This document shows positions 19,029 through 28,891 of a stretch of 33,104 nucleotides of DNA, one piece after another. The stretch covers positions 1 to 33,104 of the forward strand of contig CALMQI010000119.1 of assembly GCA_937871935.1 (NCBI GenBank). Reading direction: 5' to 3'. Position 1 is the stretch's first letter. Every line of letters begins with the position of its first letter. The position numbers were made by a program, and so were the translations under genes. The notes beneath the pieces were generated by a model that was given only the letters and a program-made list of their open reading frames with translations, was not told where the DNA came from and did not search any database. The DNA is from an uncultured Burkholderiales bacterium (GTDB taxonomy: Bacteria; Pseudomonadota; Gammaproteobacteria; Burkholderiales; Burkholderiaceae_C).

Positions 19029-20429
19029 ATGGCATCCACGTTGACCGACCGACTATCGCGCCTGGTGAAGACCATGCGCGGCCAGGCGCGCATCACTGAA
19101 AGCAACGTGCAGGACATGCTGCGCGAGGTACGCGTGGCGCTGCTCGAGGCCGACGTCGCGCTGCCGGTCGTGCGCGAGTTCGTCGCTCGCGTCAAGGACA
19201 AGGCGCTCGGCCAGGAAGTGACCGGCTCCCTAAACCCCGGCCAGGCGCTGGTCGGCATCGTGCACAAGGAACTCGCCGCGACGATGGGCGGCGCTGCCCC
19301 TGCGGATGGTGGCTCCCGCCCGGTCGCCGAACTCGACCTGGCAACGCAACCGCCCGCGGTGATCCTGATGGCCGGCCTGCAGGGCGCCGGCAAGACGACG
19401 ACGACCGCCAAGCTGGCACGCCACCTGATCGAACGGCGCAAGAAGAAGGTGCTCACCGTGTCGGCCGACGTGTACCGACCGGCTGCGATCGAGCAGCTCA
19501 AGGTGGTCACGCAGCAGGCCGGTGCCGAGTGGTTCCCGTCGCAAGCCGCCCAGAAGCCGCGTGACATCGCTCTGGCGGCGCTCGACCACGCGCGCCGGCA
19601 CTACTTCGACGTGCTGCTGGTCGACACGGCGGGACGCCTCGCCATTGACCAGGCGATGATGGACGAGATTCGCGACCTGCATGCGGCCCTCAAGCCGGTC
19701 GAGACGCTGTTCGTCGTCGACGCCATGCAAGGTCAGGACGCAGTCAACGTCGCCAAGGCATTCAAGGAAGCGCTGCCGCTGACCGGCATTGTGCTCACCA
19801 AGATGGATGGCGACTCGCGTGGCGGTGCAGCGCTGTCGGTGCGCCAGGTGACCGGTGCGCCGATCAAGTTTGCCGGCACATCGGAGAAGATCGACGGGCT
19901 CGAAGTGTTCGACGCCGAGCGCCATGCCGGCCGCGTGCTCGGCATGGGTGACATTGTCGCGCTGGTCGAGGAAGTGCAGAAGGGCGTCGACGTCCAGGCC
20001 GCACAGCAGTTGGCGGCCAAGGTGAAATCGGGCGATGCCTTCGACCTCGACGATTTCGTGATGCAGCTCGGCCAGATGCGCAAGATGGGCGGCCTGAGCG
20101 GGCTGATCGACAAGTTGCCCAGCCAGCTCGCCGCCAAGGCCGGCCAGGCCGATCTGGACCGCGCCGAACGCGATGTGCGGCGCATGACCGGCATCATCCA
20201 TTCGATGACGCGCGAGGAGCGGCGCAAGCCCGAGCTCCTCAAGGCCAACCGCAAGCGGCGCATCGCGGCCGGGGCCGGCGTGCAGGTGCAGGAGGTCAAT
20301 CGGTTGCTCAACCAGTTCGACCAGATGCGCACAATGATGAAGAAGATGAAGGGCGGCGGCCTGATGAAGATGATGCGGCGCATGGGCGGCATGGGTGGTC
20401 TCGGCGGCCTGGGCGGCATGGGCCGTTGA
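19029..20429 (+). CDS. ffh: signal recognition particle protein Ffh
   Basis: GTPase that binds signal sequences of nascent inner-membrane proteins together with 4.5S RNA. I chose the ATG at 19029 (466 residues, MASTLTDRLSRLVKTMRG), since family homology starts there; the frame opens earlier at 18978. The N domain spans ~1-100. The G domain contains GLQGAGKTTTT (116-126), VSADVYRPAAIEQL, VDTAGR and TKMDGDSRGGAAL. The C-terminal M domain carries the Met-rich loop (DFVMQLGQMRKMGGLSGL) and the RNA-binding SMTREERRKPELLKANRKRR region, ending in a Met/Gly tail (GGMGGLGGLGGMGR). It is divergent from ccsA, and its receptor gene ftsY is 0.9 kb downstream on the opposite strand. Confidence 0.97.
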   Translation: MASTLTDRLSRLVKTMRGQARITESNVQDMLREVRVALLEADVALPVVREFVARVKDKALGQEVTGSLNPGQALVGIVHKELAATMGGAAPADGGSRPVAELDLATQPPAVILMAGLQGAGKTTTTAKLARHLIERRKKKVLTVSADVYRPAAIEQLKVVTQQAGAEWFPSQAAQKPRDIALAALDHARRHYFDVLLVDTAGRLAIDQAMMDEIRDLHAALKPVETLFVVDAMQGQDAVNVAKAFKEALPLTGIVLTKMDGDSRGGAALSVRQVTGAPIKFAGTSEKIDGLEVFDAERHAGRVLGMGDIVALVEEVQKGVDVQAAQQLAAKVKSGDAFDLDDFVMQLGQMRKMGGLSGLIDKLPSQLAAKAGQADLDRAERDVRRMTGIIHSMTREERRKPELLKANRKRRIAAGAGVQVQEVNRLLNQFDQMRTMMKKMKGGGLMKMMRRMGGMGGLGGLGGMGR

Positions 20430-20541
20430 CGCTCTGCGCCGGGGCGAGCCGAGCGCGCGGTAATAGTTGGCACCGCGCGAAGACGTTACCCCCGTCCGAG
20501 GGAAGCCGAAACGTGTTCTTACGCCTTTCGCGCGACGCCGG

Positions 20542-20570
20542 TTGACCCCATGCGGTGTGCCCCGTAACTT
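20542..20570 (+). promoter_or_regulatory. possible sigma-70 promoter of the DUF2726 gene
   Basis: TTGACC (20542-20547) and TAACTT (20565-20570) are separated by 17 bp and lie 36 bp before the ATG at 20606. The -35 is good (5 of 6) and the -10 is poor (3 of 6). Confidence 0.35.
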
Positions 20571-20605
20571 GGCGACACAACACGCTTGCTCTCATCGATC
20601 ATCAC

Positions 20606-21319
20606 ATGCTCGCCACCGATCCTACCTTCGCCGTCGCACTGACAGCCGCGCTGATCCTGTTGCTGTCGTTCGTGTTCATGCGCAAGCGACCGACGAAGAC
20701 CCGCGCACGTTCGGAGCGGCAAGACGCGCTCGACACGGTGGCCTCCTGGCAACCCGAGGCAGCCCGCGTGCTGACCGCGTCGGAACGCAAGGCGTTCGAG
20801 ACGGTGCGCAAGGCGCTGCCGGGGCACGTGGTGCTGGCGCAGGTGCCGCTGTCGCGCTTCTTGAAAGTGCCGACGCGCAACTCGTACAGTCAGTGGCTGT
20901 CACGGGTGGGCCACCTGAACGCCGACCTCGTGGTCTGTGACGCCGGCTCATTGGTGCTGGCGGTGATCGACATCCGTCCGACCAACCAGAGTGCGCGCGG
21001 TCGTCAGCGTCACGAGCGCATGTCGCGCGTGCTGCGCGCCGCCGGCATCAACGTGCTCATCTGGTCGGAGAACCACCTGCCCAGCCTGTCGGAAGTGCGC
21101 TCGCAGATGGCACCTTTGCTGCAGGACGGTCGCGTAACCGGCTTCGACACGAACTTCAGCGGATCGAAGTCGATGCCACTGATTCCGGTGGCCGAAATGG
21201 AGGAGATGCTCGCGCACGGCGACGCACTCGCCCAGGACGCAACGATGGAGCCGGTGCCGTCGACGCTGTTCGACGAGTTCGACCCCTTGCCGGCCACCGG
21301 CACCGGCGGCCGGCGATAA
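20606..21319 (+). CDS. DUF2726 domain protein with N-terminal membrane anchor
   Basis: The product has 237 residues from the ATG at 20606. Residues ~7-24 form one membrane helix (FAVALTAALILLLSFVFM) followed by a basic stop-transfer stretch (RKRPTKTRARSER). The remaining cytoplasmic part reads LTASERKAFETVRKALPGHVVLAQVPLSRFL, then LNADLVVCDAGSLVLAVIDI and RVLRAAGINVLIW. This is the DUF2726 pattern, whose fold is thought to be related to PD-(D/E)XK nucleases, although the catalytic set is not obvious here. An alternative GTG at 20555 would add 17 residues before the helix; the ATG directly before the membrane segment is more natural. It lies between ffh and ftsY. Function is unknown. Confidence 0.8.
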   Translation: MLATDPTFAVALTAALILLLSFVFMRKRPTKTRARSERQDALDTVASWQPEAARVLTASERKAFETVRKALPGHVVLAQVPLSRFLKVPTRNSYSQWLSRVGHLNADLVVCDAGSLVLAVIDIRPTNQSARGRQRHERMSRVLRAAGINVLIWSENHLPSLSEVRSQMAPLLQDGRVTGFDTNFSGSKSMPLIPVAEMEEMLAHGDALAQDATMEPVPSTLFDEFDPLPATGTGGRR

Positions 21320-21339
21320 GCCCGGCACCGTGATCCCCG

Positions 21340-22404
21340 TCAACTGAGCAGGGCCTGCGCGAACTCGCTAGCGCTGAACGTCTGCAAGTCCTGCAGCGTC
21401 TCGCCCACACCCAGAAAGTAGACCGCCAGAGCCGGAGAATCCGGCCGTTCGCGCTGGCGTTCGCGAGCCCACAACGCAATTGCGGCCAGCACGCCGCCTT
21501 TGGCCGTTCCATCGAGCTTGGTGACAATCAGGCCGGTGAGGCCGAGCGCCTCGTCGAAGGCGCGCACCTGCGCCAGCGCGTTCTGCCCAGTATTGCCATC
21601 GACGACCAGCAGCACCTGGTGCGGCGCCTGCGGATCGGCCTTGCCGATCACACGCTTGATCTTCTTCAGCTCTTCCATCAGGTGCAACTGGGTCGGCAGC
21701 CGTCCGGCCGTGTCGGCGATCACCACGTCGCAGCCTCGCGCGCGCCCGGCCATCACCGCGTCGTAGGTCACGGCGGCAGGGTCCCCGCCCTGCTGGGCGA
21801 CGATCTCGACGCCCGCCTGTGTCGATGTCGGCGCGCCGGCGCGGTCGTCGACGCGCTGCGCCCAGGCCATCAGCTGCTCACGCGCTGCAGCGCGAAACGT
21901 ATCGGCCGCCGCCAGCAGCACCTTTTGCCGCGCGTCGGCAAGGTGGCGCGCCAACTTGCCGATGCTGGTGGTCTTGCCGGCACCGTTGACGCCGACGACC
22001 ATCATCACCGTGCACGGCACCCGCCCGATCTCAAGCGGGCGCTCCAGCGGCCGCAGCAGCTCGACGAGCACCACCTCCAACAGCCGCCTGACCGAGGCCG
22101 GGTCGGTGCTGCCTTCAGCCTTGACACGGCTTTTCAGTTCACGCAGCACATGCGCCGTCGCGGCGACGCCGGCATCGGCCATCAGCAGTGCCGACTCGAG
22201 CTGCTCGTAAAGCTCGTCGTCGATGCGCGCTCCAGTGAAGACTTGGGTGATGCCCGCACCGGTCTTGCGCAGGCCTCGGCGCAGCCGATCGATCCAGCCC
22301 TGCCGTTCGGGAGGAGCTTCCACCGGTGGCGGCGCGGACGGGGATTGGGGTGGTGACGGCGCAGCGTCCGCAGCGGGAGTCTTCTTCTTGAATAGGCTGA
22401 ACAT
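21340..22404 (-). CDS. ftsY: signal recognition particle receptor FtsY
   Basis: Membrane-associated GTPase that receives Ffh-ribosome complexes and hands them to the Sec translocon. The product has 354 residues. After a short basic start (MFSLFKKK) and a Pro/Ala-rich linker (~10-35) replacing the long acidic A domain of E. coli, the NG domain follows. It shows VVGVNGAGKTTSIGKLA (136-152), AADTFRAAAREQL, DVVIADTAGRLPTQ, TKLDGTAKGGVL and YFLGVGETLQDL, all expected for FtsY. It converges with the DUF2726 gene (20-bp gap) and is divergent from the tRNA (73-bp gap). Confidence 0.96.
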   Translation of the reverse strand: MFSLFKKKTPAADAAPSPPQSPSAPPPVEAPPERQGWIDRLRRGLRKTGAGITQVFTGARIDDELYEQLESALLMADAGVAATAHVLRELKSRVKAEGSTDPASVRRLLEVVLVELLRPLERPLEIGRVPCTVMMVVGVNGAGKTTSIGKLARHLADARQKVLLAAADTFRAAAREQLMAWAQRVDDRAGAPTSTQAGVEIVAQQGGDPAAVTYDAVMAGRARGCDVVIADTAGRLPTQLHLMEELKKIKRVIGKADPQAPHQVLLVVDGNTGQNALAQVRAFDEALGLTGLIVTKLDGTAKGGVLAAIALWARERQRERPDSPALAVYFLGVGETLQDLQTFSASEFAQALLS

Positions 22405-22459
22405 CGAATCCCGTCTTCGGCGCCCGCGTGGCAGGTCGCGGCGTGAGGTTCGCCACCGA

Positions 22460-22465
22460 TATAAT
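22460..22465 (+). promoter_or_regulatory. -10 box of the tRNA gene
   Basis: A perfect TATAAT at 22460-22465 ends 11 bp before the tRNA and is followed by a GC-rich CTCGCGC discriminator, as expected for a stringently controlled tRNA promoter. No good -35 is visible. Confidence 0.55.
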
Positions 22466-22476
22466 CTCGCGCTCGG

Positions 22477-22553
<77 letters not shown>

Positions 22554-22615
22554 CCCGCATCGGCAACAGGTTCATGCAACCGGCCGCCTGATTCCACAGC
22601 CGCTGGATACACACC

Positions 22616-22999
22616 ATGATCCGCTGTGCCACCACCCTGTTCGTCGCTGCGCTGATCGCAAGTTCCGCAATGGCACAGCCGGTGCAGCGCCCGTTCCCGG
22701 CTACCGCGCTGCGTGGCGAGATCGCGTTCGGGCAACCGCCGGAGATCCTGCTCAACGGACAGCCCGCGCGGCTGTCGCCTGGTGCACGTATCCGCGGCTC
22801 CAGCAACCTGATCGTGATGTCGGGTGCCCTGTTCGGCCAGAGTGCGGTAGTTCACTACGTGATCGATTCCACGGGGCTCGTGCGTGATGTCTGGATCCTC
22901 ACCGACGACGAGCGCGCCAAGCTGCCTTGGCCGAAGTCGGCGCAGGAGGCGCGCAGCTGGACCTTCGATCCCGTCGCACAGACCTGGACCGCGCGCTAG
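22616..22999 (+). CDS. small exported hypothetical protein
   Basis: The product has 127 residues. A clear signal peptide occupies ~1-21 ([21 protein letters not shown], cleavage after AMA). The mature part of ~106 residues has short beta-type stretches ([36 protein letters not shown]) and ends with a Trp-rich tail ([16 protein letters not shown]). There are no Cys residues in the mature part, so it is not a lipoprotein. It lies between the tRNA and miaB on the same strand, with miaB starting 13 bp after its stop, so the two may be co-transcribed. I recognise it only as the kind of conserved periplasmic protein seen in Burkholderiales; function unknown. Confidence 0.8.
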   Translation: MIRCATTLFVAALIASSAMAQPVQRPFPATALRGEIAFGQPPEILLNGQPARLSPGARIRGSSNLIVMSGALFGQSAVVHYVIDSTGLVRDVWILTDDERAKLPWPKSAQEARSWTFDPVAQTWTAR

Positions 23000-23012
23000 C
23001 GCGGCACCTGCC

Positions 23013-24344
23013 GTGCCCACACGCAAGACCGTCTACATCCGCACCTTCGGGTGTCAGATGAACGAATACGACTCCGACAAGATGGCCGACGTGCTGCGCG
23101 TCGCCGCGCAGTACGAACCGGTGTCCGATCCGGAGCAGGCGGACCTGATCCTCTTCAACACCTGCTCGGTGCGCGAGAAGGCGCAGGAGAAGGTGTTCTC
23201 CGATCTCGGGCGCGTGAAGCACTTGAAGGGCCGGGGGGTGCTGATCGGCGTGGGCGGCTGCGTGGCCAGCCAGGAAGGCGCGGCGATCGTCGAGCGCGCG
23301 CCCTACGTCGACCTCGTGTTCGGTCCGCAGACGCTGCATCGTCTGCCGCAGATGATCGAGCGACGCCTTGCTGACGGACAGCCGCAGGTCGACATCAGCT
23401 TTCCGGAGATCGAGAAGTTCGACAACCTGCCGCCGGCCCGGGTCGACGGCGCCAGCGCCTTCGTATCGATCATGGAGGGCTGCTCCAAGTACTGCAGCTA
23501 CTGCGTCGTGCCCTACACCCGCGGTGAGGAGATCAACCGCCCGCTCGACGACGTGCTGGCCGAGGTGGCCGGCCTGGTCGACCAGGGGGTCCGGGAGATC
23601 ACGCTGCTGGGCCAGAACGTCAACGCCTACCGCGGCGCGATGGGCAGCAGCGGCGAAAGCGCCGACTTCGCCTTGCTGATCGAGTACCTGGCCGAGATCC
23701 CCGGACTGTTACGGCTGCGCTACACCACCAGTCATCCGCTGGAGTTCAGCCAGCGCCTCATCGACGTGTATGCGCGTGTTCCGCAGCTGGTAGATCACCT
23801 GCACCTGCCGGTGCAGCACGGCAGCGACCGCATCCTCGCCGCCATGAAACGCGGCTACACGACGCTCGAATACAAGCGCATCGTGCGGCGCCTTCGGGCC
23901 GTGCGGCCCGGACTCAGCCTGTCGTCGGACTTCATCGTCGGCTTCCCTGGCGAGACCACACAGGACTTCGAGCAGTTGATGCGTCTCGTCGACGAGATCG
24001 GTTTCGACGCCAGTTTTAGCTTCGTCTTCAGCCCCAGGCCGGGCACGCCGGCAGCGGCGCTGCCCGACGAGACACCGGCCGAGGAAAAACTCGCGCGGCT
24101 GCAGCAACTGCAGGCCGCACTCGAGGTGAGCATGCGGCGCATCTCGGCATCACGCGTGGGCACCCGTCAATCGATCCTCGTGGTGGGACCGAGCAAGAAG
24201 GACCCAGCCGAGCTGATGGGACGCACAGAGTGCAACCGCATCGTCAACTTCGGCGGCCCATCGCGGCTCATCGGCCAGATGATCGAGGTCGATATCACCC
24301 AGGCACTCCCTCATTCCCTGCGCGGCCAGGCGGTGATCCGCTGA
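23013..24344 (+). CDS. miaB: tRNA-2-methylthio-N6-dimethylallyladenosine synthase MiaB
   Basis: Radical-SAM methylthiotransferase that modifies A37 of tRNAs reading UNN codons. I chose the GTG at 23013 (443 residues, [20 protein letters not shown]), because family homology starts there and no in-frame ATG exists nearby; the earlier open part lies in the upstream gene. The N-terminal UPF0004 domain has three cluster ligands, Cys14, Cys51 ([10 protein letters not shown]) and Cys83 (GVGGCVAS). The radical-SAM cluster is in [10 protein letters not shown] (Cys157, 161, 164). A C-terminal TRAM domain ends with the ECNRIVNF and [14 protein letters not shown] segments. It sits directly after the small exported protein gene. 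Confidence 0.95.
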   Translation: MPTRKTVYIRTFGCQMNEYDSDKMADVLRVAAQYEPVSDPEQADLILFNTCSVREKAQEKVFSDLGRVKHLKGRGVLIGVGGCVASQEGAAIVERAPYVDLVFGPQTLHRLPQMIERRLADGQPQVDISFPEIEKFDNLPPARVDGASAFVSIMEGCSKYCSYCVVPYTRGEEINRPLDDVLAEVAGLVDQGVREITLLGQNVNAYRGAMGSSGESADFALLIEYLAEIPGLLRLRYTTSHPLEFSQRLIDVYARVPQLVDHLHLPVQHGSDRILAAMKRGYTTLEYKRIVRRLRAVRPGLSLSSDFIVGFPGETTQDFEQLMRLVDEIGFDASFSFVFSPRPGTPAAALPDETPAEEKLARLQQLQAALEVSMRRISASRVGTRQSILVVGPSKKDPAELMGRTECNRIVNFGGPSRLIGQMIEVDITQALPHSLRGQAVIR

Positions 24345-24377
24345 CTTCCCCCCACGGCAAGCGGCCCTAAGCGCCAC

Positions 24378-24668
24378 TTAGCCTGATCGCGGCCGCCAGG
24401 GTCCGAATCCGACAGCCCAGAGGGTGACGGCGATGGCTGTGACCATGGCGCCGTACGCGGCCATCGTACCGTCGCGACCCAGTAGCACCAATCCAGCCCC
24501 CAGGGCCAGCAACCCGGCGCCGAACCCCCACGAACACAGCCGAAGCCAGCCGGTTGCAGCCAGATCCCGGCGCCAGAGCAGCTTCACCAACGTTGCCGAC
24601 ACGGCGGCGGTGACCAGCGCCGGCGCGACGAAATTCAGGACGTGCCAGAACTGCAACAACGGACTCAT
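24378..24668 (-). CDS. small hypothetical inner-membrane protein
   Basis: The product has 96 residues with three predicted hydrophobic helices: ~10-31 ([19 protein letters not shown]), ~42-65 ([20 protein letters not shown]) and ~69-90 ([19 protein letters not shown]). The short basic loop LLWRRDL suggests the first loop is cytoplasmic. It converges with miaB (33-bp gap) and is divergent from hemA (100-bp gap). Similar small membrane proteins opposite hemA occur in related Burkholderiales as far as I recall. Function unknown. The hydrophobic pattern and clean start support a real gene. Confidence 0.75.
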   Translation of the reverse strand: MSPLLQFWHVLNFVAPALVTAAVSATLVKLLWRRDLAATGWLRLCSWGFGAGLLALGAGLVLLGRDGTMAAYGAMVTAIAVTLWAVGFGPWRPRSG

Positions 24669-24768
24669 GACGTCTGGCCGGGTGACATGGCGTGACGGGC
24701 TGCCAACTCAGCAGAAGTTGATCGCGCGGGGTAGGCTGGACTGGCGGCGAATCTTACAATCGCGTCCC

Positions 24769-26070
24769 ATGAGCGTTCTGGCTCTGGGCCTCAACCACAC
24801 CACCGCGCCGGTCGGCATGCGCGAGCGTTTCGCGTTCGCGCCGGAGCAGCTGACGCCTGCGTTGCGTGGGCTGCGCGAGGCCCTCGCCCGTGTCGCGCCG
24901 GAAGCGGCGCTGCTGTCGACCTGCAACCGCACCGAGCTCTACGTGGCGGCCGAACCGACCAACCTGCAAGCGCTGATCCGCCCGGCGGTCGACTGGTTGG
25001 CCGGTACCGGCGGGGTGGCCGGCGAGCAATTGATGGCACACACTTATGTGCTGGAGAAGCGCGACGCGGCACGACACGCCTTTCGCGTCGCCTCAGGTCT
25101 GGACTCGATGGTGCTGGGCGAGCCGCAGATCCTGGGCCAGATGAAGCAGGCCGTGCGCGAAGCCGACGCCGCCGGAACGCTGGGTACCACGCTGCACCAG
25201 TTGTTCCAGCGCTCGTTTTCGGTGGCCAAGGAGGTACGTACGTCCACCGAGATCGGCGCGCACTCGATCAGCATGGCCGCGGCGTCGGTTCGCCTGGCCG
25301 GTCAACTCTTCGAGGATCTGCGCGACACGCATGTGCTGTTCGTCGGCGCTGGCGAGATGATCGAGCTGGTAGCGACGCACTTCGCCGCGCGCAATCCCAA
25401 GTCGATGGCGGTGGCCAACCGGACGCTCGAGCGCGGCGAAAAACTCGCCAGCCGCTTCGGCGCCAGCGCGCTGCGGCTGGCCGACCTGCCCGGACGGCTG
25501 CAGGATTTCGACGCGGTGATCTCCTGCACCGCGAGCACGCTGCCGATCATCGGGCTGGGCGCCGTGGAGCGGGCGCTCAAGGCGCGCAGGCATCGGCCGA
25601 TGTTCATGGTCGACCTCGCGGTGCCGCGCGACATCGAGCCCGAGGTGGCGGGCTTAAGCGACGTCTATCTGTATACCGTTGACGATTTGTCAGCCATCGT
25701 GCAGACCGCGGGTGAGAAGCGGCAGGCCGCGGTGCAGCAGGCCGAGGCGATCATCGACGCCGGCGTGCAGAGCTTTACGCATTGGCTCGATCAGCGCGCC
25801 AGCGTGCCGCTGATCCAGGCGCTGAACCGCCAGGCCGACGACTGGCGCAGTGTCGAAATGGCGCGAGCCCGCAAGCTGCTGGCCAAGGGCGCCGACGTCG
25901 ACAGCGTGCTCGACGCGCTGTCGCGCGGCCTCACGCAGAAGATGCTGCACGGCACGATGGCCGAGCTGCATGCCAGCGACGGCGATCAGCGCGCGCAGCT
26001 TGCGCAGACCGTGTCGCGCCTGTTCCTGCGCGGTACAGTGCGCAGCCCGGGCGGCGACGGTCAGTCGTAG
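24769..26070 (+). CDS. hemA: glutamyl-tRNA reductase
   Basis: Reduces glutamyl-tRNA(Glu) to glutamate-1-semialdehyde with NADPH, the first committed step of C5 tetrapyrrole (haem, chlorophyll) synthesis. The ATG at 24769 gives 433 residues beginning [15 protein letters not shown], the usual N-terminus; the frame opens earlier but without family character. The catalytic nucleophile is Cys52 in [28 protein letters not shown], the NADPH-binding segment [27 protein letters not shown] and the C-terminal dimerisation helices are all present. A TACAAT at 24755-24760 only 8 bp before the ATG could be a -10 box, which would imply an almost leaderless message. prfA and prmC follow on the same strand, the widespread hemA-prfA-prmC order. 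Confidence 0.96.
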   Translation: MSVLALGLNHTTAPVGMRERFAFAPEQLTPALRGLREALARVAPEAALLSTCNRTELYVAAEPTNLQALIRPAVDWLAGTGGVAGEQLMAHTYVLEKRDAARHAFRVASGLDSMVLGEPQILGQMKQAVREADAAGTLGTTLHQLFQRSFSVAKEVRTSTEIGAHSISMAAASVRLAGQLFEDLRDTHVLFVGAGEMIELVATHFAARNPKSMAVANRTLERGEKLASRFGASALRLADLPGRLQDFDAVISCTASTLPIIGLGAVERALKARRHRPMFMVDLAVPRDIEPEVAGLSDVYLYTVDDLSAIVQTAGEKRQAAVQQAEAIIDAGVQSFTHWLDQRASVPLIQALNRQADDWRSVEMARARKLLAKGADVDSVLDALSRGLTQKMLHGTMAELHASDGDQRAQLAQTVSRLFLRGTVRSPGGDGQS

Positions 26071-26138
26071 TAGCGCCTGCCGTCGCCCGCCCTTGCCGCC
26101 GGCAGGGACTGAGCGGCCCGTTCCATGTCGAGCACGCG

Positions 26139-27221
26139 ATGAAGGACTCCCTGCGACAGCAATTCGAACGACTGGCCTTCAGGCTGGGCGAGCTCGATGC
26201 CATGCTGGCCGATCCAGCCACCGCCGGCGACATGACTCGCTATCGCGCGGTAGCGCGCGAGCGGGCTCAGGCGGCCGACATGGTGGCGCGGTTCGACGCC
26301 TACCGCCAGCGCGAACACGACATCGCCGAGGCCAGCGAACTGCTGGATGATGCGGAAATGGCCGAGATGGCCAAGGAAGAGGTGGTGGCGGCCCGCGCCG
26401 ACCTCGATCGCATGCTGCAGGAACTGCAGACGGCCCTGTTGCCACGCGACCCAGACGACGAGCGTAACGCCTTCGTCGAGATCCGGGCCGGTACAGGCGG
26501 CGAGGAGTCGGCACTGTTCGCCGCCGACCTGGCCCGGATGTACCTGCGCTACTGCGAGCGCCGCGGCTGGCACACCGAGCTGATGAGCGAGAGCGCGTCC
26601 GACCTCGGCGGCTACAAGGAAGTGGTCATCCGCGTCGCCGGTGAGCGCGCTTACGAGCGCTTGAAGTTCGAATCCGGTGGCCACCGGGTGCAGCGCGTGC
26701 CGGCCACCGAAGCACAGGGACGCATCCACACCAGCGCGTGCACCGTGGCCGTGATGGCCGAGCCCGACGAGCAGGCCGAGGTGACCTTGAATCCGGCCGA
26801 GCTTCGCATCGATACCTTTCGTGCCAGCGGCGCCGGCGGCCAGCACGTGAACAAGACCGACAGCGCGATCCGCATCACCCACTTGCCGACCGGCATCGTC
26901 GCCGAGTGCCAGGACGACCGCTCGCAGCATCGCAACAAGGCCAAAGCGATGGCCGTGCTGCTGGCCCGCCTGCGCGACAAGGAGCGCAACGAGCGCCAGC
27001 AGAAGGAGGCCGCTGAACGCAAGAACCTGATCGGTAGTGGCGACCGCAGCGATCGCATCCGCACCTACAACTTTCCGCAGGGCCGACTCACCGACCATCG
27101 CATCGGGCTGGCGCTGTACCGGCTGGGGGCGGTGATGGAGGGCGATCTCGACGAGGTGATCGATGCGCTGATGGCGGCCCGCGCCCAGCAGCAGTTGCAG
27201 ACGCTCGAAGCAGGCGCATGA
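26139..27221 (+). CDS. prfA: peptide chain release factor 1
   Basis: Recognises UAA and UAG stop codons and triggers release of the finished protein. The ATG at 26139 gives 360 residues, the standard RF1 length. The stop-codon-reading tripeptide Pro-Ala-Thr is at 188-190 ([15 protein letters not shown]), which marks RF1 rather than RF2. The catalytic GGQ is at 233-235 ([13 protein letters not shown]). [15 protein letters not shown] is the usual C-terminal signature. The gene follows hemA by 68 bp and overlaps prmC by ATGA; PrmC methylates the glutamine of the GGQ loop, so the coupling makes functional sense. Confidence 0.97.
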   Translation: MKDSLRQQFERLAFRLGELDAMLADPATAGDMTRYRAVARERAQAADMVARFDAYRQREHDIAEASELLDDAEMAEMAKEEVVAARADLDRMLQELQTALLPRDPDDERNAFVEIRAGTGGEESALFAADLARMYLRYCERRGWHTELMSESASDLGGYKEVVIRVAGERAYERLKFESGGHRVQRVPATEAQGRIHTSACTVAVMAEPDEQAEVTLNPAELRIDTFRASGAGGQHVNKTDSAIRITHLPTGIVAECQDDRSQHRNKAKAMAVLLARLRDKERNERQQKEAAERKNLIGSGDRSDRIRTYNFPQGRLTDHRIGLALYRLGAVMEGDLDEVIDALMAARAQQQLQTLEAGA

Positions 27222-28042
27222 CGATCGACGATGCGCTGGCCGAGGCCCGCGCGCGCGGGATCGATCGACTCGATGCGGCCGTGCTGCTGGCTTGCGTGAC
27301 GGGCCGGTCGCGCACCTCTCTGATGGCCCACGGCGGCGACCGGCTGGATGCTACGGCGATGACGACGTTCGCGCGCCTTTGCGACCGCCGCCGCGGCGGC
27401 GAGCCGCTTGCCTACCTGACCGGCGAGCGCGAGTTCTTCGGCCTGCGGATCGCGGTATCGCCGGCGGTACTGGTGCCGCGACCGGATACCGAGACGCTGG
27501 TCGTCTGGGCACTCGAACTGCTCGCCGGGCCGCTTGGCGGCCAGCGCCCCGCGGTCATCGATTTGGGAACCGGCAGTGGTGCTGTTGCGCTCGCCCTGGC
27601 CTCGCGCTGCCCAAGTGCACGGATTACTGCGACGGACTTGAGCGAAGCCGCACTCGGTGTCGCCCGCGCAAACGGACAACGACTCGGACTGCCCGTGCGA
27701 TGGCGGTCGGGCGACTGGTGGCAGGCCGTCGCCGGCGAGCGATTCGACCTGGCTCTGTCGAATCCGCCGTATGTCGCCGAAGACGATCCCCACCTGGCTG
27801 GACTGGCGCACGAGCCGCGCTGCGCCCTGGTGGCGGCGGACGCCGGCCTTGCCGCCCTGCGCCGCATCGTGGAGTTGGCGCCCGCTCATGTCTCGGCTTG
27901 GCTGCTCGTAGAGCACGGATGGGATCAGGCCGAGGCGGTTCGCGGCATGCTGCGGGCAGCCGGGGCCGCCGCAGTGGAAACCCGGCTCGACCTGGCCGGC
28001 CACCCGCGTTGTACCGGCGGCTGCTGGACGTCGGGCTGCTGA
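27218..28042 (+). CDS. prmC: release factor glutamine methyltransferase PrmC (HemK)
   Basis: Transfers a methyl group from S-adenosylmethionine to the GGQ glutamine of release factors. The product has 274 residues. An N-terminal helical domain (~1-80) contains [20 protein letters not shown]. The methyltransferase fold shows [10 protein letters not shown] (85-94), the SAM-binding [13 protein letters not shown] (113-125) and the catalytic [10 protein letters not shown] (181-190) with NPPY. The C-terminus ends in [12 protein letters not shown], near the expected VTGG-R end. The start overlaps the prfA stop by 4 bp, indicating coupled translation. Confidence 0.95.
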   Translation: MTIDDALAEARARGIDRLDAAVLLACVTGRSRTSLMAHGGDRLDATAMTTFARLCDRRRGGEPLAYLTGEREFFGLRIAVSPAVLVPRPDTETLVVWALELLAGPLGGQRPAVIDLGTGSGAVALALASRCPSARITATDLSEAALGVARANGQRLGLPVRWRSGDWWQAVAGERFDLALSNPPYVAEDDPHLAGLAHEPRCALVAADAGLAALRRIVELAPAHVSAWLLVEHGWDQAEAVRGMLRAAGAAAVETRLDLAGHPRCTGGCWTSGC

Positions 28043-28226
28043 GGTCACGGGCAGCCTTGTCGTCGCTTTGGCAACAGCCCCCAAGAATGCGGGTGCAACC
28101 AAGCGCATCGACGGTTCACGATGCACCAACCGAAGCGTACGATGGACCGAGCGGTGGCAAATGGCCGCTGCCGGCTGGTGACGAGGCGCCCTGTCTGCTC
28201 GGAACCGGCGTCGTGGGGAGCACAAG

Positions 28227-28841
28227 ATGAATGCAGCGCGCACGGGAATCGTTGTCGCCGGCTGGCTGGTTGCAGGCCTCAGCCATGCCGCCGCGGGGCA
28301 GGGCTTGGCGGTTGACGCCGACGGCCTCGGGCCGCGCTGGCAGGCCCGACTGCAACTGACCGCAGACGCGGCGCCGGCCATGTCGCTGAACGATCAGTTG
28401 CGCAATTTCGGCCCTTCGCGCACCCGCTCGGCCGCTGTGTTCGGCGACTACTATCTGGCGCAACCGTGGTTCGGCGAATCTGGTGGACTGCGGATCACCA
28501 GTGGCCTGCTGACGGGCCAGCGTGGCGCCGTCCTGGGCCCGAGTGCAGTTGCACAACTGGACTCGAACGTGTCGGCCTCCATCAGCCGGCTCGCCGGTCA
28601 TGCGCCAGGCGGCAGCGACAACCCCAGTGAGGCCAATCAGACTTGGCCATACCTGGGCATCGGCTACAGCGGCAGCAGCCTTCGTGGTGGCTGGGGCTTT
28701 AGCGCCGATCTGGGACTGGCGGCGCAGAACCCCAGCGTCATTCGCCTGGGTCGCATGACGGTCACGGCCGGTTTCGACGACTGGGTGCGCGAGATGCGCC
28801 TGACGCCGCTGGTGCAGCTCGGCGTGTCGTACAAGTTCTGA
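28227..28841 (+). CDS. outer-membrane-like beta-barrel hypothetical protein
   Basis: The product has 204 residues with a GGGGAG ribosome binding site 6 bp before the ATG. A signal peptide occupies ~1-24 (GIVVAGWLVAGLSHAAAG). The mature part shows alternating polar and hydrophobic strands (RWQARLQLTADAA, SAAVFGDYYLAQPW, GGLRITSGLLTGQ, PYLGIGYSGSSLRGGWGFSADLGLAAQ) and ends in VQLGVSYKF; a C-terminal Phe is the usual signal of outer-membrane barrels. Eight strands would fit the length. It sits between prmC and grxD, which are often nearly adjacent in relatives, so it may be a lineage addition. The exact function is unknown. An outer membrane location is inferred. Confidence 0.75.
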   Translation: MNAARTGIVVAGWLVAGLSHAAAGQGLAVDADGLGPRWQARLQLTADAAPAMSLNDQLRNFGPSRTRSAAVFGDYYLAQPWFGESGGLRITSGLLTGQRGAVLGPSAVAQLDSNVSASISRLAGHAPGGSDNPSEANQTWPYLGIGYSGSSLRGGWGFSADLGLAAQNPSVIRLGRMTVTAGFDDWVREMRLTPLVQLGVSYKF

Positions 28842-28885
28842 GGGCTGTCTTTCGGCACCGCCACTCGGGCGACGGCGCTTTGCCG

Positions 28886-28891
28886 TATAAA
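28886..28891 (+). promoter_or_regulatory. possible -10 box upstream of grxD
   Basis: TATAAA at 28886-28891 lies 36 bp before the grxD ATG. It matches five of six -10 positions, but I see no good -35. Confidence 0.3.

Noticed and set aside
22884-23012. A longer N-terminus for MiaB
   Set aside because: The extra 43 residues are Arg/Ser/Pro-rich and overlap the upstream exported protein; MiaB homology begins at the GTG at 23013.
24355-24375. CTAAG/CTTAG inverted repeat between miaB and the small membrane gene as a terminator
   Set aside because: The stem is only 5 bp and has no T-run on either side.
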